Assembly: GCA_004299085.1 (NCBI GenBank)
Contig: SCQV01000007.1
Coordinates: 1-44,836, forward strand
DNA: 44,836 nt
Direction of reading: 5' to 3'
Origin: Chitinophagaceae bacterium
GTDB lineage: Bacteria; Bacteroidota; Bacteroidia; Chitinophagales; Chitinophagaceae
Part shown: in pieces, positions 37,961-44,836 of the stretch
Layout: the number at the start of each line of letters is the position of its first letter
Position numbering within the stretch: the first letter of the stretch is position 1
Position numbers and translations under genes: made by a program
Notes under the pieces: model-generated
Database searches by the model: none
Seen by the model: the letters and a program-made list of their open reading frames with translations, nothing else
Told to the model about the DNA's origin: nothing

Positions 37961-39253
37961 ATGAGGCAAGAGATGAATGCAATGAATGATTTGAGATTGA
38001 AACGGCAAAGAAAATTTTTATTATTCCTGCCGGTAATTGTCATTCCTTTTATGACCCTGCTGTTCTGGTCGGCAGGGATTGTGGGAAAGGCTGATGCAAA
38101 GCCGACAAATAATACGAAGCAAACAGCTTTTAATTTTCACCTGCCGGCTGCAAGGCAGGCAAAGGACAGCAACTGGAACAAAATGCAGTATTATGCGCAG
38201 GCAGCGAAGGATTCGGAAAAGCTGCGTTCGTTGATGCAAGGCTACGGCAATGACAGCGGTGCAGGCAATACAGACCGCAACAATGTTTCGGGAATAACTG
38301 CAAGTGCAGACCCTAAAGAAAAAATGATAGAAGAAAAAATAGCTGCATTGAATAAAAAGCTCAATGCGCCGGTTGAATCCATTCCTGAAAATTCCTCTTA
38401 TGCCAATGAAATCCCAGACCCGCCAGCGACAGAGAAGCGGGCAGCGTTGGAAAGAATGCAGGAATTGCAACAATGGGCTTCGCAGCCTTCTTCTTTGGAT
38501 AATGAGAAAGATACAAAGCAGTCCGACCCGGAATTGGATAAGTTGGACGGAATGCTCAACAAAGTATTGGATATACAGCATCCTGAAAGAGTACAACAGC
38601 AGTTGCAACAAGAATCTGAAAAAAATAAAGAATTGGTGTATCCGGTGCTGATGAAAAACAACAGCATAGATATTTCTTTATTAAGAAATGTTCAGGATAC
38701 CGCTTCAAGAAAAAAGTTGATTGTATCAACCAATAACCATTTTTACGGGTTGAATGAAGATGCAAGCACTATTACAACTATCAACACCATTCCCGCTGAA
38801 ATACCCGAAGAACAAGTTTTGATAAACGGAGCGATAGTCAAACTGCAATTGTTGGACAATGTATATATACGCGGCACATTGGTTCCTAAAAATCAATTGC
38901 TTTACGGTGTGGCAAGTTTGAAAGGTGAACGCCTGAATATTGATATTAGTTCCATCGGCTATAATGGGCAAATCCTGCCTGTTGCCTTATCGGCCTATGA
39001 TTTGGACGGGCAGCAGGGCTTATACATACCCGGCACTATCACCCGGGATGTCGCCAAACAATCAGCAGACCAAGGTATTGAAACCTTAGATATGGGAACA
39101 TATAATACTACACTCGGTGCACAAGCTGCATCGGCAGGCATACAAGCTGCTAAGCAACTCATCGGCAAAAAAATAAAGCTCGTGAAAATTACAGTCAGAA
39201 GTGGCTATAAGGTTTGGCTTCGGGATATGAATGATAAAACAATTAAAAATTAG
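37961..39253 (+). CDS. traM: Conjugative transposon protein TraM
   Basis: 430 aa; N-terminal TM; C-terminal region with GAIVKLQLLDNVYIRGTLVPKNQLLYGVASLKGERLNIDISSIGYNGQILPVALSAYDLDGQQGLYIPG. Confidence 0.92.
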   Translation: MRQEMNAMNDLRLKRQRKFLLFLPVIVIPFMTLLFWSAGIVGKADAKPTNNTKQTAFNFHLPAARQAKDSNWNKMQYYAQAAKDSEKLRSLMQGYGNDSGAGNTDRNNVSGITASADPKEKMIEEKIAALNKKLNAPVESIPENSSYANEIPDPPATEKRAALERMQELQQWASQPSSLDNEKDTKQSDPELDKLDGMLNKVLDIQHPERVQQQLQQESEKNKELVYPVLMKNNSIDISLLRNVQDTASRKKLIVSTNNHFYGLNEDASTITTINTIPAEIPEEQVLINGAIVKLQLLDNVYIRGTLVPKNQLLYGVASLKGERLNIDISSIGYNGQILPVALSAYDLDGQQGLYIPGTITRDVAKQSADQGIETLDMGTYNTTLGAQAASAGIQAAKQLIGKKIKLVKITVRSGYKVWLRDMNDKTIKN

Positions 39254-39277
39254 TAATTAACGATAAAATTCAAAGAA

Positions 39278-40141
39278 ATGAAAAGTGTAGTAAAGGTTTT
39301 TGTGATGATGATTTTTTCATTCGGATTGATTTACACAGAACAAGTCAACGCTCAGGAATTGCAAGACAACAAAACGGATACAACTATCGGTTTGTATCAT
39401 CTGGAATTAAGCGATAACAAGACGACCAATCTAATTTTTCCTTATGCCGTTAAGAGTGTGGACAGGGGTAGCGCAGATGTGATTGCACAGGTGGTGCAGG
39501 GCTTTGGGAATGTATTACAATTAAAAGCGAATGTTGCGGGCTTCAAACAAACCAATATCACGGTGATTACTTCGGACGGAAAGTTTTATTCTTTTCTTGC
39601 TGACTATAACACCAATCCGAAATCGTTGAACCTTTCTTTTGTTGGAAGCGATAGTGAAAATACGGCGCATTTAAAAAGCTTCGCCTTGCCTGATGACTAT
39701 TATAATGAAGCTATTTTGAATGCAGATGCTGTAAGCATCCTTTCAGCCAAATCTTTTTTATCCAGGCATACTATCAATGAACAAATGAAGCTAAGGTTGG
39801 AGGGTATTTACCTGAAAGCCGGTTTGATGTGGTTTAAACTAAGCATCCACAATCAATCACAGGTTGGTTTTGACGTGGACAATATTTCTTTTTCCGTAGT
39901 GGATAAGAAACAAGTCAAGCGTACCGCAAGGCAGGAAATTTTGTTGCAACCTACCTTTACAAAATCAGTGGAAGTAATACAAGGCAATACAACTAAAGAA
40001 CTCGTCTTTGGATTTAAGCCGTTCACACTTACATCCGCAAAGCGATTGAAAATACAAATCAGTGAAAAATCAGGCGGCAGAAAATTAATCCTGCTTGTCA
40101 AAGCAAAGAAGCTGTTGCGTGCAAGATTGCAGAAAACATAA
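39278..40141 (+). CDS. traN: Conjugative transposon protein TraN (DUF4138-like)
   Basis: 287 aa; LIFPYAVKSVDRGSADVIAQ...LQLKAN; follows traM. Confidence 0.9.
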   Translation: MKSVVKVFVMMIFSFGLIYTEQVNAQELQDNKTDTTIGLYHLELSDNKTTNLIFPYAVKSVDRGSADVIAQVVQGFGNVLQLKANVAGFKQTNITVITSDGKFYSFLADYNTNPKSLNLSFVGSDSENTAHLKSFALPDDYYNEAILNADAVSILSAKSFLSRHTINEQMKLRLEGIYLKAGLMWFKLSIHNQSQVGFDVDNISFSVVDKKQVKRTARQEILLQPTFTKSVEVIQGNTTKELVFGFKPFTLTSAKRLKIQISEKSGGRKLILLVKAKKLLRARLQKT

Positions 40142-40197
40142 CAACGAAAAAAGCAGAATGTCCGCTTAAAAAAACAAAAGCATCAATCGAAAATGTT

Positions 40198-40794
40198 GTG
40201 GTGAAGATGGAACAGGAGAAAAAGTTATACAGCATTATTTATGCAGACCCGCCGTGGAAATATGCTTATTCCAGCAATAACCCGACGAATGGCTGCGCCA
40301 GCCTTCACTATAATGTGCAGACGCTGGATTACTTAAAAGCAATGGACATCCCGTCCATCTGTGCAAAAGACAGCGTGCTGCTGATGTGGGCAACTTTTCC
40401 TTTTCTGGTAGAAGCCTTGGAACTCGGTAAGGCCTGGGGCTTTTATTTCCGGACGGTGGCTTTTACCTGGGTAAAGCTGTATAAACACAGCTACCGTCCT
40501 GTTGTCGGTCTTGGCCATTATACCCGCGCCAACGCGGAAATCGTATTGCTGTTCAGAAAGGGAAAACCTTTAAAGCGCGTGTCCAACAAAGTGGAGCAGG
40601 TGTTGATTTCTAAAGCAGGCAGGCATTCCCAAAAGCCGGCGGAAATCAGGGAAAGGATTGTACAACTGTTCGGCGATTTACCGAGAGTAGAATTATTCGC
40701 CAGAAGCCGCAAAGGTTTTTTCCCCGATTACGAGTATGCCGGCTGGGATGTGTTTGGTGATGAAGCCAATCATTCGATTGATTTTCCAGAATGA
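40198..40794 (+). CDS. MT-A70-family N6-adenine methyltransferase
   Basis: 198 aa; IIYADPPWKY catalytic motif, HSQKPAEIRERIVQLFGDLPRVELFARSRKGFFPDYEYAGWDVFGDE. Confidence 0.9.
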   Translation: MVKMEQEKKLYSIIYADPPWKYAYSSNNPTNGCASLHYNVQTLDYLKAMDIPSICAKDSVLLMWATFPFLVEALELGKAWGFYFRTVAFTWVKLYKHSYRPVVGLGHYTRANAEIVLLFRKGKPLKRVSNKVEQVLISKAGRHSQKPAEIRERIVQLFGDLPRVELFARSRKGFFPDYEYAGWDVFGDEANHSIDFPE

Positions 40795-40828
40795 AAAAAA
40801 GGTTCTATTAATTTAAAAAAATGAAGTT

Positions 40829-41791
40829 ATGAAAAAAGATGAAATGGTTTTTAACGAAAACCAGTTTAAGCGAGTGGGTATGTTGGAAGCATTTACTCCG
40901 GAGGTCAAGGAACAGATGGAAAAGGGAGTACTCTTGATAGAAAAGAAGTATCAAAAGGATTTTGATGAGGAGCATAATACTGCCACTTTATATTTAAGAA
41001 AAGGGGGCGAATCCAGCAGGTATTTTCTGAACAAATTCGATATGGAGTTCAACAAGGAAGGCCAGGAAGTAAAGAAGCAAACGTTTTACCTTACCCCTCC
41101 AAAGCCAAAAGAATTGGAAGACGGTGTCAAACAAAAGGTGGCGCCTCCGGTCAAATACACGTTGAAAATGGCCGCTAACCTGATGGCGGGGCGTCCGGTA
41201 TTTGTATCCCGTGTCAGCGCTGAAGGAAAAGAATATACGGAGTGGGAGCGTATCAATTTTAAAAAGCAATTGCCCAACGGGAATTTTGAAATAAAGCGCT
41301 ATAATGAAAATTACGGATTCGACCTGGACAAGGTATTAAAGGGTTATTCCATTCTGGAGTTGAACACACCGCAATACGAAATATCCTTAAAGGAATCGCT
41401 TTACAGGGGCAACCTTCAATTGGCCACTTTTGAATCAAAGGACGATACTACTGAAAGGTTTTATGTTTCCCCCAACATTACCGGCAGTTCACTGCATGTT
41501 TATGATGAGCATAAGAACGAGCTGTCATTAGAGAAGCTCATGGAAAAGGGTTACATCAAACCCGAACTTGCCGAAAAGTTGAAGCAGGAAAGACCTAAAG
41601 AAAAATTTAGCCAACAAGATAAACAGGAACAGGGCTCCTTATCTAAGCCGGTTTTAAAAGAAAGGGCAGTAAGGAATATTAAACCTAACAGGCAAGCCAC
41701 GCAGCAACGGCGATCGGACTCAAAAAAAGAAGCATCAGAAAATATGTCTCAAAAAAAAACAATAGCACGGAAGAAGCATAAAATCCATTAG
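40829..41791 (+). CDS. DUF4099/DUF3945-like mobile-element protein
   Basis: 320 aa; FKRVGMLEAFTPEVKEQMEKGV; KLMEKGYIKPELAEKLKQ; basic C-terminus. Confidence 0.65.
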   Translation: MKKDEMVFNENQFKRVGMLEAFTPEVKEQMEKGVLLIEKKYQKDFDEEHNTATLYLRKGGESSRYFLNKFDMEFNKEGQEVKKQTFYLTPPKPKELEDGVKQKVAPPVKYTLKMAANLMAGRPVFVSRVSAEGKEYTEWERINFKKQLPNGNFEIKRYNENYGFDLDKVLKGYSILELNTPQYEISLKESLYRGNLQLATFESKDDTTERFYVSPNITGSSLHVYDEHKNELSLEKLMEKGYIKPELAEKLKQERPKEKFSQQDKQEQGSLSKPVLKERAVRNIKPNRQATQQRRSDSKKEASENMSQKKTIARKKHKIH

Positions 41792-41861
41792 CGCTTTAGT
41801 TGTTTTGAGTCATCTGTAGATAGATAATTTAGAAGTATTAAATTATTAAAAATGGTATTGC

Positions 41862-42176
41862 ATGGAAAAGGAAGAAGTGGTTCTTAATAATGAGGAAAAT
41901 ACTCTGGAAAAAACATTGTTTTTATTTATGGCAAAAGCGGAAGACGACCCAAGATTGGGGCCGCCACATATAAGTTTGTATTTATCCCTTCTGTTGCAAT
42001 TTAAAAAGCAGGGATGTGTGAATCCTATATCAGTTTTTTCAAAGTCATTAAGATCTACAGCAAAAATTGCGGCAAGAGTAACATATCAGAAGTGTATTCA
42101 CGAATTAAAGGAATATGGGTATATAGATTATCATCCATCTTATAATCACACCTTGGGGAATCTATTTTGGGTATAA
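41862..42176 (+). CDS. Small element-associated protein, possible winged-helix regulator
   Basis: 104 aa; LKEYGYIDYHPSYNHTLGNLFWV; immediately upstream of recombinase. Confidence 0.45.
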   Translation: MEKEEVVLNNEENTLEKTLFLFMAKAEDDPRLGPPHISLYLSLLLQFKKQGCVNPISVFSKSLRSTAKIAARVTYQKCIHELKEYGYIDYHPSYNHTLGNLFWV

Positions 42177-42358
42177 TTTAAAAGTAGTCAAGAAGCAAAA
42201 ATTCAGCCCAACATATAAATAAAATATATATACGGTTTTACGACAAAATGCTATTCTTTTTAGCAATTCAAAATATTGGAGATGAAGCAGGGTGAAAAAG
42301 AGTTTATAGATTTGTTAGCGTCAATAATTGTAGAAATCATTTTAAAAAAACTTACATC

Positions 42359-43882
42359 ATGAACGCTATTGGATATTTAAGGCTTAGCATGAAAGACCAA
42401 TCGAGATATTCTCTTGAATTCCAGGAGGCTGCGATTAGGCAATACTGCGAAAGGTATAAGATAAATCTTATCGCTATTTTCAAAGATAATGGACAATGCA
42501 GTGATAATTTCGATAGGCCGGATTATATAGCCTTAGAGAAATTTATCAAAGAACAAAATGGGAGAATAAACTATCTGATAGTAATGTGTCATGATAGATT
42601 CAGTCGCAATTTGCCCGAAGCTTTAATGAAAATTAAGTCTTTGGAGGATAAATTTGGACTAAAGGTTCTTGCTACTGAAGAATCACCGGAAATTGACAGT
42701 AGTGACCCTGATGTATTCCTTAATAGGGCTTTTAAATATCTAATGGCAAATAGTGAATTATTAAGGATAAGACAGAGGACTTCAAGAAGTATCCGTCAGG
42801 CACTTGAAAGCGGTCGGTTTGTCAATAAAGCACCTTATGGTTATATAAACAAAAAGCAAGAAGGACAAAGAGCTATTATTGTCCCGGATAGCGAAAAAGC
42901 AGTAATAATTAAGAAGATATTTTCGGATTTCCTGCTAGGTCATCCTCTTTCAATGATTCATAAAGAGGCGATGGCAATTGGATATACGGGTAAAAGTAAA
43001 AGCGCTATCCCGCGTCTCTTAAGCAATTGTGTATATGCCGGCTTAGTCAAATTGCCGGAAACAGCCAATTCTCCCGAAAGGTATATAAAGGGAATCCATC
43101 AAGGCATAGTGACAGAATTAGGATTTTGGCGTTGCCAGGAATTATTAGGCAACCGAAAACCTCAAAGATGCCTACCTGATGAAAAGGTTCCATTAAGAGG
43201 AATTTTAAAACATTCATGTGGTTCTCACATGACAGCCGGTTACAGTAAAGGGAAAAGGAAGCACTATTTATATTATCGGTGTGTAAAATGTAGTCATGTT
43301 AATGAATCCGGGGATCGGTTACATAATAAACTTTCGCAGATATTGGAGAATTTAAGTTTAACGGATACACAAGTTGAACGGTTGTCAAATTCCGTAAAAG
43401 AAAAATTAAAAATGGCTTGCGAGACACAAAAAGCAATTGCAAAGAAAATTCAATCAGCATTAAAAGATACAAACAATAAGCTGGAAAGTTTGGAAGAAAA
43501 ATTAATTAACGGGATGATTGAAAATCAAACTTATAAAAAGTGGTATAAGAAATTATCAATAGAGAAATCAAAATTACAGGCGCAGCTTAATGGCTCTGAA
43601 ATTGAACAAAATTCATTTATGGAAAAGGCAATAAAATTGATTCCATTCCTTACAGATTTAAATTCTATTTTTCAAAAGGCTACGATTCAACAAAAACATT
43701 TAATCTTGAAAGAGGTGTTCAAAGGTGGTATCGCTGTAAATGGGGGTGTACTTAGAACACCTTACCTACATCCGGCGCTATCTCATAACGAATTGATTTT
43801 AAATAAAAAAGGATTGCTTTTTGTTGAGCAATCCTTTCAAAAAGATGGTAAAAGTACCGTTCGTAGCGAGATCGGGAGTTGA
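42359..43882 (+). CDS. Large serine recombinase
   Basis: 507 aa; resolvase N-domain (MNAIGYLRLSMKDQSRYSLEFQ...VMCHDRFSRNL), recombinase domain (APYGYINK...SAIPRLLSNCVYAGLV), degenerate zinc-ribbon, coiled coil. Confidence 0.93.
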   Translation: MNAIGYLRLSMKDQSRYSLEFQEAAIRQYCERYKINLIAIFKDNGQCSDNFDRPDYIALEKFIKEQNGRINYLIVMCHDRFSRNLPEALMKIKSLEDKFGLKVLATEESPEIDSSDPDVFLNRAFKYLMANSELLRIRQRTSRSIRQALESGRFVNKAPYGYINKKQEGQRAIIVPDSEKAVIIKKIFSDFLLGHPLSMIHKEAMAIGYTGKSKSAIPRLLSNCVYAGLVKLPETANSPERYIKGIHQGIVTELGFWRCQELLGNRKPQRCLPDEKVPLRGILKHSCGSHMTAGYSKGKRKHYLYYRCVKCSHVNESGDRLHNKLSQILENLSLTDTQVERLSNSVKEKLKMACETQKAIAKKIQSALKDTNNKLESLEEKLINGMIENQTYKKWYKKLSIEKSKLQAQLNGSEIEQNSFMEKAIKLIPFLTDLNSIFQKATIQQKHLILKEVFKGGIAVNGGVLRTPYLHPALSHNELILNKKGLLFVEQSFQKDGKSTVRSEIGS

Positions 43883-43937
43883 ACCCGAGACCTCAGGGTT
43901 ATGAATCCTGCGCTCTCACCAACTGAGCTACCTCGCC
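43864..43937 (-). tRNA. tRNA-Met(CAT)
   Basis: GGCGAGGTAGCTCAGTTGGTGAGAGCGCAGGATTCATAACCCTGAGGTCTCGGGTTCAACTCCCGATCTCGCTA; cloverleaf with CAT anticodon. Confidence 0.93.
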
Positions 43938-44046
43938 AAGGTTAAAATCTTCATTCAACATCTTTGAATCCTGATCCGCCTCTGGCGGATACCTCTCCAA
44001 ATGGGGTGCAAAGATAGCATTTACCGCCAAAAATTAAAAAAGAAAA

Positions 44047-44083
44047 GCAGCTTTCTCCTTTCGGAGAAAGCTGCCCTGGTTTT
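44047..44083. terminator. Hairpin terminator candidate
   Basis: GCAGCTTTCTCC-TTTC-GGAGAAAGCTGC followed by cctggtttt. Confidence 0.7.
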
Positions 44084-44240
44084 CATTAGATAGTAACACA
44101 TATATTGAAAAGCGGTGTCAGCTATATTAAGGCCATCTGTCACGTAACGGTTCTGTTTCCAATGTTCTATCCCGTGTTTCATAGATAGACTACAAAAAAG
44201 CTACTCCGTTTAATTTGATTTGTTAAAAAAAATAAAAATA

Positions 44241-44834
44241 TCAGGATGTCATCAGGCTGCAGCCTCGCAGGTCGCTATTATCTATTCTTCCTAATACCTG
44301 AAAACTACCATCCGGAAAAATTCTTCCGGCATCCTCTGTGGCAATAAAAGCGCAGGAATACATATTGGATAAATCTATAATATTGATAATGCCACGCTGA
44401 GAAGAATTCTCTTTTGGCCAGGGAAGTATTTGTAAAGGATCAGTCTCATCTCGGAGAAAAATTCTCATCCAGAAGGGAGGATAAAAAATCCCTTCTTTCT
44501 TTGAATAAGCCTGGCTAAGCAATTCAGTCATGCCGTATTCGGAATGAACCTGACGAACTCCTAATCTTTCTTTCAAAAACTGATGCACCTCCTCGCGCGT
44601 CCATTCTACACGCCGTCCCTTCATTCCGCCTGTTTCCATGATAATGGTATTTTCAAGCTGCATGGAATACTTTTCAGCAAAATCCAATAAGGCAAAAGTC
44701 ACTCCAATCAAAACTATTTTTTTATTTCTCTTTTCCAGATGAAGCAACTGATTATATAATTTCTCATGATCATGCAAATAAAAACCGCTTTCCGAATGCT
44801 TACTACGTTGAATCATATCATGCACCATATACAC
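44241..44834 (-). CDS. LuxE/PaaK-like acyl-protein synthetase or CoA ligase family protein (truncated by window edge)
   Basis: KIVLIGVTFALLDFAEKY, ETGGMKGRRVEWTREEVHQFLKERLGV, HSEYGMTELLSQAYS, DAGRIFPDGSFQVLGRIDNSDLRGCSL. Confidence 0.8.
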   Translation of the reverse strand: MYMVHDMIQRSKHSESGFYLHDHEKLYNQLLHLEKRNKKIVLIGVTFALLDFAEKYSMQLENTIIMETGGMKGRRVEWTREEVHQFLKERLGVRQVHSEYGMTELLSQAYSKKEGIFYPPFWMRIFLRDETDPLQILPWPKENSSQRGIINIIDLSNMYSCAFIATEDAGRIFPDGSFQVLGRIDNSDLRGCSLMTS

Positions 44835-44836
44835 CA

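Noticed and set aside
38021-38611. 196-aa minus-strand ORF antisense to traM
   Set aside because: Leu/Cys/Arg-rich shadow ORF overlapping a confident traM.
1-44836. CRISPR array or classic defence island
   Set aside because: No regularly spaced repeats or cas-like ORFs; the 29-bp repeats at 18925 and 34024 are tandem or terminal repeats without spacers.

Overview
Bacteroidota-type DNA (inferred from SusC/SusD pairs, ECF sigma/FecR pairs, DUF6520-like proteins and Tra proteins). Annotations rest on motifs and recalled family knowledge; no database search was run. Left half (~0.5-25 kb): two parallel loci, each with ECF sigma, FecR anti-sigma, STN-containing SusC, SusD lipoprotein and a TlpA-like thioredoxin. 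Each locus converges on an opposite-strand unit of a small secreted Cys-containing DUF6520-like protein plus a MauE/DoxX-like membrane protein with a shared PCSCGG motif. A regulator gene lies beyond each unit (MocR-like or AraC). Locus 2 also carries a stand-alone DsbD-alpha-like protein, an extra thioredoxin lipoprotein and an inserted DDE-transposase IS. Middle (~25-28.2 kb): a short operon with a siderophore-type acetyltransferase, a DUF1624-like membrane protein and a lysine/ornithine N-hydroxylase. Right half (~28.4-43.9 kb): an RteC-like gene and a tra operon (TraE,F,G, three TraI-like paralogs, J,K,L,M,N), then an MT-A70 methyltransferase, a DUF4099-like protein and a large serine recombinase whose 3' end overlaps tRNA-Met(CAT). 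An intact tRNA-Val(GAC) lies antisense inside the tra operon. The right edge has a partial LuxE/PaaK-like gene. Best leads: the duplicated thiol-redox/SusCD cassette, the MocR-like protein with Arg at the expected PLP-lysine position, the tRNA inside the tra operon, and the recombinase/tRNA overlap.
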